From positions 1 to 57,978 of the forward strand of contig JABHEG010000034.1 of NCBI GenBank assembly GCA_018676675.1: 57,978 bases of DNA. Reading direction: 5' to 3'. A model generated the notes under the pieces. The model saw only the letters and a list, made by a program, of their open reading frames with translations. It was not told where the DNA came from and did not search any database. The DNA is from Lentisphaerota bacterium. GTDB lineage: Bacteria; Verrucomicrobiota; Lentisphaeria; Oligosphaerales; JABHEG01. Shown piece by piece: positions 33,386 through 42,379 of this stretch (positions within the stretch are counted from its first letter, which is position 1; each line of letters starts with the position of its first letter). Made by a program: the position numbers and the translations under genes.

Positions 33386-36300
33386 CTACCACCCCGCTGA
33401 ATACAGCTCGGGACGGCGGTTCTGGTGAATGAGTGTCCGGAGATCGCCCATGAGGGGGGCCTTAGGCTTGGCGTTTGCGTTCCTGCTGGAAACCCATTGG
33501 TAGTCTGGGCCCTGTTGCCAGCCGATCGCATGCTGGTCGTCGGGGGTTGGGGGAGACCATGTCTTGCCATTGTCCGGGCTGATCTGCCAGAAGAAGGAAT
33601 CGCTGTTGACATCGGGGAATTGGGCCCGGGCCCAAAGGGTCCATGCGCGGCTCGCCGAAAGCGAGGGGATGCGATAAGTCAGATACGCTTTGGGGTCTTG
33701 TGTGCGCCCGTCCACGCTCGTTACCACGCATGCCTTGGCGATGGCCGCCGGCTCCTCTCTGACCTCGAATCGCTCGGGGGCATCCTTGGCGCCTGGCTTA
33801 CTCAGATCCTGTGCGAAGTCGCTTGCCTTGAGGAACACGCGTCGCAGGCCACCGGTCGTCGCGCATTGGGCATCGTCCGGGGCGCCTGGGGCGCACGTGA
33901 GGCAGAGAGTGTCGATTTGGACGTTTGGTTCGCGTGGGAGGATTCGCAGAAGGCCCCCTTTGCTCAGGTCCAGGACAGGCGGTTCCTGCGGCGAGGCGTG
34001 CCAGACCGGGCGGGCGTCCAAGTCGATGTCGAGTGTCAGGATGGACGCGTCATCAGTCAGCGCCTTGCCGCGTTTGGCGCTGGTAACACTCATACAGGCA
34101 GAACCGAGGACGGTGTAACCCCAGGGATCCATGATGAAGCTGCGATTTCCGGCCTGAGCATGGCCGGGGTAGTTCGTGCTGACCATCCAGAAGCCATTGT
34201 CCACGCAGCGGCGACGGTGCCGGAATTCACGCCACTCGTCGTATGGCCCGGCATCCATGGTGGGGAAGAACACGAGCTCGGCGCCCTTCATGCCGTACTC
34301 AAAGTCGATGAAGGGGCCATTGGTGTCGTTGCAGATCTTCATGGCTATGCGGCCGAAGTCGGTCTCGAACACGGGGGTTTCCTTGCCCTCGCGATAGGTT
34401 TTCCAGGAGCGATCGGTGGTCTGGAGGATCTTGATGTAGTAGCCCGCCTGTTGCCCTTGGCGGTCGAAGAAGTAGCCGTCGTTGAAGCCATGGATCAATT
34501 CACCGGACACGACCATGTACATTTTGTGCTCGCCTGCTTTGGCGGCGAGTGCAGCCAACCGCTTCTCGTTGCGTTCCCGGTACGTCACGACTTCGTCCTG
34601 GGTCCGGTACCAGACATACTCTCCCAGGCCGACGATGTCGGTGTTGCGCTGTCCGCAAATGTCGAGACGGGCAAGAAGGCGTTCGAAGTCCCAGGTGGAC
34701 TCAACAATGCTGACCCGCACGGTTCGCTTCTTTGTCTCAAGGGGCTTGACCGGAGGGAACACCTTGGGTGTTGTCGGCTCCGTGGAGCCACGCTTCCTGA
34801 CGCGGCCCGCGAGTTCGCGCGCCGGGATGATGGCCGTGGCGACCCCGGCCATGTGAGTTGTGTCGGCCACAGTGTGCCCCAGCCGGTCGATGACCATGGC
34901 TCGGCCGAGGGGCCATGTCGCCATCCAGCTGAACCTGTCTTCGTAGCCGCCGTAACCACGTTTGCCGGCGTACCGAGACACGGCGATCGGCGTGCGGAGT
35001 TCGAGAGCCCGGCCGCGCAGTAGGTTGTCCAGCGGGAACTCGTCGCGTTTGGCGAATGGAGTTGTGGACCAGACGATCAGCTTCGCCCCCAGCTTGCGCA
35101 GACGTTCGTGAGCTTCGCTGAAGTAGATGTCTGTTCCGACAAGCATCCCGATCGGGCCGATATCGGTCTGGAAAATGGGTAGCGTGTCGCCCAGATCCAT
35201 GGTTTCGCCCGGGAGGCGATGGCTTTTCCGGTAGCTCCCGATGATTGCTCCATCACGCCCGAAGAGGATCGAGGTGTGGTAGGTCTTTCCGCCGTCAGCT
35301 TCACGCGGATTAGCAACCAGATTGGCGTCCGACCGTTTGGCCCGTTCCGAGAGTGCGCGCACCAACAGCCCGTTGTCACTCACCGACGATGCAATCACTT
35401 GTGGCTCGGAGTCGACACAGATCTCTGGCAGACAGATCAGGTCCGCTGCCTGTGCCGCCGCCTCATCAACGGCGTGCAACGCGTTCACAAGCGTCCGGCA
35501 GCCCTCGTCCCATACCAGCGCCGCGACGGAAACGCGCACGGTCTCTTCGGCGATGAACGCGCTGACTTCGTCAAGCGTGGCTTCCCCTTCTTCACCGACC
35601 AACGAGAACGACAACTCCGGATTGATGGCGGCCGTGCGAATCTTGCGCAGTGGCAGCGTGTACTCCTGCCAGCCTGAGGTCACCGGAAAGTCAGCGCTGC
35701 GCAGTTTCGTGTCTGTGTCGGACAGAGTGATGCGAAGCGTGCCGTCTCCCTTGGCCCATGTGCTGATGTAGCCATTGCCGATACGTCGGAGTGTTGTGCT
35801 CAGGGCGCCGGTTCCGGGACCGAGTGCAACCGCGTTTCGACCGGCCACTGCCTGGGCTGAGTCCTGAGCCAGGCGGGCGCTTCCGCGCCAACCGATGGGC
35901 CAGGGGGAAGCGACGTCCGTCTCAAACCGAATGTCATCAACGAAGAGCTCGACGTCGTCCTTTCCCTTGGTGTGGATCGTGCTGAAGATGACGCTGCCCA
36001 CGTGAGCCCCGACCACAGGCTTGTTGCCGCCGGCGCACCATGCCTTGAGCGTCTCGTAAGCATCTGTCACCGTCACCGTATGCCACTTGCCATCGCCTGG
36101 CGCTGCCGGACCGTGGTAGATGAAGCCGTAGGTCGGGATCCCGATCTTGAGGTGGACGGGTACGTTGCACTTGATCCGAGCTGTGATCCGGGCGAGTTGG
36201 GGGGTGATCGGTTGGGGCGATTTCAGATCCCAGCTCCAGTACGTCATGCTTTTCCCTGAATCAGTGAAGCGGAAACGCAAGTGGGCGCACGGGTTGTCAT

Positions 36301-36517
36301 TGGCGTGGTCAATCGCGTTGAGCGTGACCTCGGCCGGGTCACCGTAGCTTGAACGAAATGGCGTGACACTTGACGATTGGTCGAAGGACTGAGCGTGGAG
36401 TATGTGGCCTGGGAGGAGCGTCTTCTCAAAGCCGCCGTTGTGAACGGCCTCTCCTGCATGGGCGCGAACCCCAACCAGAACGGTAAAGAGAATGCAGATA
36501 CCGACTTGTGTTTTCAC
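33386..36517 (-). CDS. Secreted tandem carbon-nitrogen hydrolase (one degenerate, one intact nitrilase domain)
   Basis: 1,043 residues with signal peptide (MKTQVGICILFTVLVGVRAHA). Residues about 22-320 are two CBM-like sandwiches. Domain N1 (about 327-570) has nitrilase Glu365 (CLPEICVDSE) and Lys431 (GSYRK), but the nucleophile position in GPIGMLVGTDIYFSE is Gly461 instead of Cys. Domain N2 (about 600-830) has the full Glu633-Lys696-Cys729 triad (LGEYVW, GYYIK, IAMKICND). The C-terminus (about 850-1015) is an accessory module shared with the next two genes. Nitrilase-superfamily proteins hydrolyse amides or nitriles; a secreted tandem form is unusual. The GTG start overlaps the TGA of the M14 gene (GTGA), the last of three coupled genes. 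Confidence 0.88.
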   Translation of the reverse strand: MKTQVGICILFTVLVGVRAHAGEAVHNGGFEKTLLPGHILHAQSFDQSSSVTPFRSSYGDPAEVTLNAIDHANDNPCAHLRFRFTDSGKSMTYWSWDLKSPQPITPQLARITARIKCNVPVHLKIGIPTYGFIYHGPAAPGDGKWHTVTVTDAYETLKAWCAGGNKPVVGAHVGSVIFSTIHTKGKDDVELFVDDIRFETDVASPWPIGWRGSARLAQDSAQAVAGRNAVALGPGTGALSTTLRRIGNGYISTWAKGDGTLRITLSDTDTKLRSADFPVTSGWQEYTLPLRKIRTAAINPELSFSLVGEEGEATLDEVSAFIAEETVRVSVAALVWDEGCRTLVNALHAVDEAAAQAADLICLPEICVDSEPQVIASSVSDNGLLVRALSERAKRSDANLVANPREADGGKTYHTSILFGRDGAIIGSYRKSHRLPGETMDLGDTLPIFQTDIGPIGMLVGTDIYFSEAHERLRKLGAKLIVWSTTPFAKRDEFPLDNLLRGRALELRTPIAVSRYAGKRGYGGYEDRFSWMATWPLGRAMVIDRLGHTVADTTHMAGVATAIIPARELAGRVRKRGSTEPTTPKVFPPVKPLETKKRTVRVSIVESTWDFERLLARLDICGQRNTDIVGLGEYVWYRTQDEVVTYRERNEKRLAALAAKAGEHKMYMVVSGELIHGFNDGYFFDRQGQQAGYYIKILQTTDRSWKTYREGKETPVFETDFGRIAMKICNDTNGPFIDFEYGMKGAELVFFPTMDAGPYDEWREFRHRRRCVDNGFWMVSTNYPGHAQAGNRSFIMDPWGYTVLGSACMSVTSAKRGKALTDDASILTLDIDLDARPVWHASPQEPPVLDLSKGGLLRILPREPNVQIDTLCLTCAPGAPDDAQCATTGGLRRVFLKASDFAQDLSKPGAKDAPERFEVREEPAAIAKACVVTSVDGRTQDPKAYLTYRIPSLSASRAWTLWARAQFPDVNSDSFFWQISPDNGKTWSPPTPDDQHAIGWQQGPDYQWVSSRNANAKPKAPLMGDLRTLIHQNRRPELYSAGW

Positions 36518-39150
36518 CGTGTCTTCTCCGGCTTCTGTTGGGCGCGTGGTGCCTCGGAGGATGCAATGGCGATTGCCTCGCGTGCTTCCGCATCGGTTGG
36601 GATGGCGGCCGGATCATCAGTAAGTGCCAGCATGTCGAGACGCGGAGTCAGCGCCGGGGTTGCGCTTGTTTCCCGTGCATACACCCGGAACGTGAACGTG
36701 CCCTTGGGCAAGCGGAAACACAACGGTGTGCCCGGAGGAAGGGACGTCGATCCCCCGCCGCGCGCCGTCCAGTGCCATTTCCTGTCGTTGCGCCCGCAGT
36801 TGCCGAGGACTTGGTCACCTTGAAGCGCCGCCTTGACTCCGTTCGGGACGAAACCGAAGGAATCATCCTTGCCGGAAGGGTAACGGACACGCGCCCAGAT
36901 GGCCCACGTGCCCTCGTGTGGAAGGTCGACGGAATACTCCGCATACCAAGCTGGCTTGCTGTTGTAGGCAGCATTCCCAAGGCATACGAGGACGTCGCTG
37001 CTAATCGCTCCTTCTTCTGATAGCCCTGCGTCGATGCCGTGCGTGAAAGGAGGAAGAAAACGCCGTGCCGTGATCGCCGGTACGAACAGTTTGACGGGGA
37101 GGCGAGGCTGGTATGTCGCTCGGCGGAGAGCGTCGAGGACCGCCACCCGATCGGCCTGGCCACAGCTGAAGAAGCGTCGCTCCGTATCCATTGGCAGAAG
37201 GTGCTCTCCCTCCCTCTGGTTCCACTCAAGGAGCGTTCCATCCTCTGCCTCAAGTCGGCAATCCGGGATCGCCAGGGGCAGGCTGAGGGTGCCCTTGCCG
37301 CGGTTGTTGCGGTAGGCAATGACCTGCTTGTTGTTACGGGAAAAGACCATCGCGGTCCCGTCCCGAGCACCACCTGGCCGTGCCATGCCACAGCGAGGAT
37401 AGCCAAGCCAAGTCCGCTTTCCCGCCGAGAACTCCAGTGCCGCAGTGTGGATGAAGGCGAACAGCGCCTCGAAGCCCAGCTCTTTCTCCTGGAGGCTGTG
37501 CTCTGTGCCGCCGATGAGTTCGGTAGAGATGGCCCAAAGGCCTTGGAACGCAGCCCAGTTGTTGGCGTAAGGGACCAGCCGTCCCCGGCCGGGCGGCACA
37601 TAGCGGAGGCCCAACTGAGTGGGACCTTTCCACAGGAATCGGTCCCGCAACTGTTCGGCGTAGGTCTTTGCCGCCGCGGCATAGAAGTCGCCCTTCGGCT
37701 CGCAGTCCTTGTGCGGGGCCCAAAAGAGGGCCCCATGCTGAATCCCATGCATGTGCATATCCACAAAGCCGATGACCGGGTGGTTCCATATCTGGTCACG
37801 AATAATCCGGCTTTCGGGCTCGGAGAAAGGCGCTGTTCCCCGTAGCTTGAGGGCCTTGCCCTTGCGCCAGCCGTAACCTCTGGTGTAATCATCCCAACGG
37901 CAGTCGAAATTTCGGTTCAGATCACAGCCGTTCGAGCTTTCCTGCCGCAACGAGCCGCTCAACATGGGGATGACGGCCAGGGTGAAGTGCTCCAGGAACC
38001 AGCGTGTCTTCCAGTCGTCTTCCGGCAGGTTAGCGATGTGCTCAACGAAGTCCAGCAGAAGGTACGGATTGAGCCACTCGCCGCTGTGCATGGCACCATT
38101 GAGGAGCACAGTTGGTCGATCCATGGGGCCGGTCCGGAAGCGGAACACGGTTAGTCCCCCGGAGTCCTTGCCGATTGGCTCGTGCACCCACGTCGGGCCC
38201 ACGCGTTTGGCCACCGCGTGTTGCAGGGCCAGGAAACCATCGTACTTGAGACGTCGGGACACTGTGTGCGTGTACCGGGTTGAACGACAGAGGAGATTTC
38301 CCGGGAGGACCCATTTGAGGACACTGCCCTTGTCGTGGCCGGGAGCACCGTTGGGTGACAGCAAGTCTAAAGCAAGGATGTGGCCGGAGCCGATCGTCTC
38401 CTCGATGGCCACGGCTCGCCCGTCCGGCTCCAGGGCGAGCAGAACGGTGCTTTCCGCGGGGACACTCTCAAGCACGCGGCAGACGTGCGTCTCTTCGTTC
38501 TTCCCGAACCAGGCCAAGCGTTGGCCCAAGCCCAGGCCGCGCGTTGCAGGACGTTCGGACGTCACCGTGACCTGGAGTTCTTTGGCGGATATCGCCTCTC
38601 CCAACCCGACTCCTCGCCACATGGCGTATGGTGCGAGATCGCAGATGAGTGTCCCACCGGTACGGGTGAAGTCCCGGACTCCTGGCGGAATCCTGGGACC
38701 TATCACTACCACTGCGGCAAGGTCCGCAAGTACGGCCTCCGCACGCCCGTCAAGGTCGACCACGCGTCCCGGGAGCAGGGCTTCCAGCTCCTGAGCGGCT
38801 CTTTCGTTGTGTGAGCCGCCCAGCAGTCCCACACGTCCCGTGGGAACCGGGCGGGGGATGACTTCGGCTCCCGACTCGGCGCGTCCGGCTAGCAGGCGCA
38901 GAGCCACACCGGAAGCGGTCTTCTCAGACACCAGGAAACCCAGGAATGCCTTGCCGGACTTGATGTCATAGAGCCGTCCCGCTTCGAGGGCAGTGTCTTG
39001 CTTGAGCTGTATGGCCCCCTTGTCGGTCACCGTGATGATCTTGGAGGTACTAGCGGCGAGAGCGGCGCAGCAACAGAGCATAGCGGCAACCAGGAGGCGA
39101 GCCTGCTTCCAGGAGACGTTGGTGCCCGATGCGTGCATGCCTATGTTCAC
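36514..39150 (-). CDS. Secreted M14-family zinc carboxypeptidase-like protein with accessory domains
   Basis: 878 residues with signal peptide (hydrophobic run at about 18-33). Residues about 100-280 form an alpha/beta domain like glutamine-amidotransferase-type accessory folds (VGLLGGSHNERAAQELE, VVVIGPRIPPG). About 300-620 is the M14 domain: zinc ligands His355 and Glu358 in AMHSGEW, substrate-binding DLNRNF (410-415), third His in DMHMHG (466/468), and catalytic Glu544 in STELIGG. Family enzymes remove C-terminal amino acids or cleave amide bonds in peptidoglycan-like or glycoconjugate peptides. The C-terminus (about 700-860) carries the shared accessory module (WAIWARVRYP, then PRLDMLALTDDP). 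GTG start overlaps the upstream TGA (GTGA at 39147-39150). Confidence 0.88.
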   Translation of the reverse strand: MNIGMHASGTNVSWKQARLLVAAMLCCCAALAASTSKIITVTDKGAIQLKQDTALEAGRLYDIKSGKAFLGFLVSEKTASGVALRLLAGRAESGAEVIPRPVPTGRVGLLGGSHNERAAQELEALLPGRVVDLDGRAEAVLADLAAVVVIGPRIPPGVRDFTRTGGTLICDLAPYAMWRGVGLGEAISAKELQVTVTSERPATRGLGLGQRLAWFGKNEETHVCRVLESVPAESTVLLALEPDGRAVAIEETIGSGHILALDLLSPNGAPGHDKGSVLKWVLPGNLLCRSTRYTHTVSRRLKYDGFLALQHAVAKRVGPTWVHEPIGKDSGGLTVFRFRTGPMDRPTVLLNGAMHSGEWLNPYLLLDFVEHIANLPEDDWKTRWFLEHFTLAVIPMLSGSLRQESSNGCDLNRNFDCRWDDYTRGYGWRKGKALKLRGTAPFSEPESRIIRDQIWNHPVIGFVDMHMHGIQHGALFWAPHKDCEPKGDFYAAAAKTYAEQLRDRFLWKGPTQLGLRYVPPGRGRLVPYANNWAAFQGLWAISTELIGGTEHSLQEKELGFEALFAFIHTAALEFSAGKRTWLGYPRCGMARPGGARDGTAMVFSRNNKQVIAYRNNRGKGTLSLPLAIPDCRLEAEDGTLLEWNQREGEHLLPMDTERRFFSCGQADRVAVLDALRRATYQPRLPVKLFVPAITARRFLPPFTHGIDAGLSEEGAISSDVLVCLGNAAYNSKPAWYAEYSVDLPHEGTWAIWARVRYPSGKDDSFGFVPNGVKAALQGDQVLGNCGRNDRKWHWTARGGGSTSLPPGTPLCFRLPKGTFTFRVYARETSATPALTPRLDMLALTDDPAAIPTDAEAREAIAIASSEAPRAQQKPEKTR

Positions 39151-41891
39151 TTCCAGGCCACAACCAGGACTTCATACTCGTTGAGGACGGGTAGCGTTAC
39201 AGTCGCGTTCAGAACGCCGTCCAGTGTGGGAACGAGTTCTCGATCGAGGCGAACGGCTCGAACTCCGGCCACCCGTCTTCCCTCGGGAATGCCGATTCGG
39301 AGTCTGACGTCCGGAATCGGGGGCAGGCGATCGAAGCTCTCCTTCCAGGCGGCATTGTAGGCAACCAGATGCAGGATTCTGCGGTTCCGAGACGGTTGGT
39401 CGAAACAGGTCAGACCAACGTGAGCCGTGGGTTCTGCGATGCAGGCGGGAATGCTCCCGTCAGGGGCGGCGTTCCGGACCGCGGAGCTGATCAGAGCGGG
39501 GAAGTGCTGAAGACCCTCGTGGAAAACGTATTCCGCGTCTTGCCGGCCAGGGAAGTATACGACGCACCCTTTGCCGAAGGTACTCAGGATGGCGCCGGGG
39601 AGCTTCCTCATCCCGCCAGGAGCACTGATCCAGGCTGCCACAGTCGCTTGCCTGTCCGGGACAACGGCGACAACGTCCTCGTGGATGGGAATGCCGCCAA
39701 CAGGGATCGTGAGCGGCGTTCCAGCGGCGGCTTTGAGGCTTGCCCCATCCGGCAACTGTCTTCGCCCCCGTACGGTCACTCCAAGCACGTCTTCAAGGCC
39801 GAAGTCGGGGCGTCTCCGCCCGGTCTCGTCGTGGAGCGATGTTTCATGCGAGGCTATCAGGCCGCCTCCTCTGCGCACAAATGCACGAACCGCCTCACAT
39901 TGTGCGTCGCTCATGCACACCTCGTTGGCCAGAGCAAGGACACTGAACCCGTTCAGGCTTTGGGGATTGAGGTGGTTTGGATGGAGTTGTTTGACGGGCA
40001 GCCCTGCGTGAAGCAACCCGGCGTATACCCCGGACGGGGGACTAAGGAACGGCTCTGAGTGTTCTCCCGCATCGTGCGGGGAGGCGACTCGGGCTTTGAC
40101 CCAGCCGTAATGCGCTGGCTGTTCCCAGCCAACAGCATTGCTGTCGACGGGTGTCTCCGGATACCAGGACGTGCCGTTGTCGCTGCTGACTTGCCAGTAG
40201 AAGGAGTCGGCACTGGGGTTGGGAAAGACGACTCGGGCCCACAGTGCCCATGGCCCCGGTGCCGTGAGCTGGGGCAGGTCGTACTCCAGAGGCAGACGCG
40301 GCTTCTTTTCGAGGCTATGGCCGCCGGAGGTCAGGTGGCGTCCGGAGAGGGCATCTGAGTCCGGGCGGACCTGCCAGGTTCGGTCACCATCCGCGACCAC
40401 GCTACGCTCCTTGACGAACGCCGAAGCCTGCACGTATATAACTTGCCCGGCGTCTGCGTTGCCTTTGGCGTATTCGTCATCTGAAGGTGCGCTGTCGTCT
40501 GCGCGCAGGCAGAGGAGGTCGATGCGGCCATTGGGTTCGCGCTCCCAAATACGGAGGCGATTTCCTGCCCCACGCCGCAAAGGAACTGAGGTGTTGCCTG
40601 CCACAGCTTTGTGTCGTGCGTTGCGGAAGAAGGGCCGGGGGAGGGCCAGAAAGCGGGTCGGGAAGGTGCTCGGGAAGTCGAAGAGGTCCGGGTGGTCGCG
40701 CATCAACTCGAATGGTTGGTCCATTCCGAGATGGCCCCAGGCGTTTGGGTAGGCGCCGTTGGCAAGGGCTTGCCAATAGAGATGGCGTGCTTCCACTTCG
40801 CTGGTGATCTTACGCTTCTCGCTCCCCCACGCGTGTTGACGGAGGTAGATGTTCACGAGGGAGGGCACCGAAAAGGCGTCTCCCCAGTTGCTGAATTCCG
40901 CGCGTTTCCAGAGCGTGCGGCGCCAGGGCTTCCGGGCATAGATCTCGTTGAGTGTTCCGGCATACCAATCGATGCTGTCCGGTTTGGGCCATGTGTGGAA
41001 AACGACTACGGCTGCGGCGTTCGCACGTCGTGTCTCTTCGGCAAAGAGGCGGGTGAGCTCGGCGAGGCACTTCATCAGCCAGCGGGAGTAGAGTTGATGC
41101 TCCGGATCGGCAGGATTGCCAATCGGTTGCCAGTCGCTGGTCATCTCCCAGAGTACACTCAGTGGCCCCAGAGCTTCGAGGCCCTGAGGCAATGCCCTGC
41201 CGGTGTCCTGGGTGAATTTCGCCTGACAGTGCTCGCAGTAGCAGACGTGTGGGGTGAGACCGTCGACATAGATGCCATCGACGCCGTATTCGGTTACCAA
41301 CTCCGCGATGGCGTTGCGGTAGAACGCTCTGAAATCCGGATGATTGCTGCAGGCGTAGTGCGTGTCCTTGATGCCATATGCCTTGATGTCCCAGATGTTT
41401 CCATCGGCCCGTTTGATCGAGCTGGTCTCATAGAGCGGATTCTGTTTGCGGTAGGCATTGGGGTTGATGTAGGCCATCAGGTGCATATCGCGAAGTTGCA
41501 CAGTGGCCATTGCTTCGCCCAAGGGGTCGACGCCTGGTCTGAGCGCGGAGACAAGGGGGGATACCTTGCTCGGGAACATGGCAAGTCCGCCCCAGTAGGT
41601 GCCAAGGCGGATGGTGTTGGCTCCGCGGTCGGCGAAGTCAGAGATCAACTTGGTGGTCTGTCCTTCTCCGAAGCGTGGGGCGTCGCGGGTGCACCACCGC
41701 GGGGTGTGTAACCAACTGGGGAGATCTGGGCGTGGGGCGTAACGGCCGGTTAGGGCCTGGGCGTACGCTCCCTCTGGTGAAGCAAGGTGGGCATGGGGTG
41801 AGGGTGGAGCGCCCACTGTGATGAGATTGAGAGCCGAGAGCCCTGCCGCAAGCGTGAGTTGGAGCCTGATCCATCTGCGGCTTGGGCGCAT
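39147..41891 (-). CDS. Secreted GHL6-like glycosidase with beta-galactosidase trimerisation-like domain
   Basis: 914 residues with a signal peptide (about 1-28). Residues about 60-420 are a TIM barrel of the hypothetical glycosyl hydrolase 6 type: FADRGANTIRLGTYWGG, MHLMAYINPNAYRKQNP, VDGIYVDGLTPHVCYCEHCQAKF with a conserved Cys cluster, and QALANGAYPNAWGH. About 443-605 is an accessory module shared with the two downstream genes. About 615-760 is a Rossmann-like domain resembling beta-galactosidase trimerisation domains (YAGLLHAGLPVKQLHP, VRRGGGLIASHETSL). The start has AGGAGGG 8 bases upstream, the strongest in the operon, and makes this the first gene. Substrate unknown; probably a galactoside, fucoside or related glycan. 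Confidence 0.83.
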   Translation of the reverse strand: MRPSRRWIRLQLTLAAGLSALNLITVGAPPSPHAHLASPEGAYAQALTGRYAPRPDLPSWLHTPRWCTRDAPRFGEGQTTKLISDFADRGANTIRLGTYWGGLAMFPSKVSPLVSALRPGVDPLGEAMATVQLRDMHLMAYINPNAYRKQNPLYETSSIKRADGNIWDIKAYGIKDTHYACSNHPDFRAFYRNAIAELVTEYGVDGIYVDGLTPHVCYCEHCQAKFTQDTGRALPQGLEALGPLSVLWEMTSDWQPIGNPADPEHQLYSRWLMKCLAELTRLFAEETRRANAAAVVVFHTWPKPDSIDWYAGTLNEIYARKPWRRTLWKRAEFSNWGDAFSVPSLVNIYLRQHAWGSEKRKITSEVEARHLYWQALANGAYPNAWGHLGMDQPFELMRDHPDLFDFPSTFPTRFLALPRPFFRNARHKAVAGNTSVPLRRGAGNRLRIWEREPNGRIDLLCLRADDSAPSDDEYAKGNADAGQVIYVQASAFVKERSVVADGDRTWQVRPDSDALSGRHLTSGGHSLEKKPRLPLEYDLPQLTAPGPWALWARVVFPNPSADSFYWQVSSDNGTSWYPETPVDSNAVGWEQPAHYGWVKARVASPHDAGEHSEPFLSPPSGVYAGLLHAGLPVKQLHPNHLNPQSLNGFSVLALANEVCMSDAQCEAVRAFVRRGGGLIASHETSLHDETGRRRPDFGLEDVLGVTVRGRRQLPDGASLKAAAGTPLTIPVGGIPIHEDVVAVVPDRQATVAAWISAPGGMRKLPGAILSTFGKGCVVYFPGRQDAEYVFHEGLQHFPALISSAVRNAAPDGSIPACIAEPTAHVGLTCFDQPSRNRRILHLVAYNAAWKESFDRLPPIPDVRLRIGIPEGRRVAGVRAVRLDRELVPTLDGVLNATVTLPVLNEYEVLVVAWK

Positions 41892-41922
41892 CCGTATTCC
41901 CTCCTGATTGTCTACGGCGCCC

Positions 41923-42375
41923 TCAGCGCTTGCAGTGCTTGGTGAGAAACTTGTCGATCTGGTTGGCGAAGTTCTGGCGATCCCGGTCGCCGAACGACGC
42001 CGGGCCTCCGGTCACCATGCCTTCGCTGCGCAGGCCGTCCATGAGATCCCGGACGGCCAAGCGGTCTTTGATGTTGGCCTGGGTATACAGCTCGCCACGG
42101 GGATTGACGGCATAACCGCCCTTCTGAATGACACGGTCCGCAAGCGGGATGTCCGCAGTGACGACCAAGTCGCCTTCCTCCAGCAGTTCTACGATACGGT
42201 CGTCTGCCACATCCGGCCCGGCCGGCACGATGATGCTCGAAAGCCAGGGCGATTGCGGAATCCGCACGCCTTGGTTTGAGACCATCGTCAATGGGATCTC
42301 TCGCCGCTCAACAGCACGGAACAGGACATATCTGAGGTCGTTCGGAAAGGCATCGGCATCAACAAGAACATGCAT
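41923..42375 (-). CDS. YaiI/YqxD-family protein (DUF188, UPF0178)
   Basis: 150 residues from MHVLVDADAFPN, the conserved family N-terminus with acidic residues in VDADAFP. Also seen: VPAGPDVADDRIVELLEEGDLVVTADIPLAD and the C-terminal GPASFGDRDRQNFANQIDKFL, all family signatures. The fold is PIN/NYN-like and the biochemical role is not established. An upstream in-frame extension of 140 codons exists but lies in the neighbouring gene and lacks family similarity, so the short start is preferred. It begins only 4 bp after the stop of the upstream TIM-barrel-like gene. Confidence 0.93.
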   Translation of the reverse strand: MHVLVDADAFPNDLRYVLFRAVERREIPLTMVSNQGVRIPQSPWLSSIIVPAGPDVADDRIVELLEEGDLVVTADIPLADRVIQKGGYAVNPRGELYTQANIKDRLAVRDLMDGLRSEGMVTGGPASFGDRDRQNFANQIDKFLTKHCKR

Positions 42376-42379
42376 GGGA

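Noticed and set aside
33425..35023. 532-codon plus-strand frame opposite the nitrilase gene
   Set aside because: Nitrilase triad and signal peptide are on the minus strand; this frame has no domain signal.
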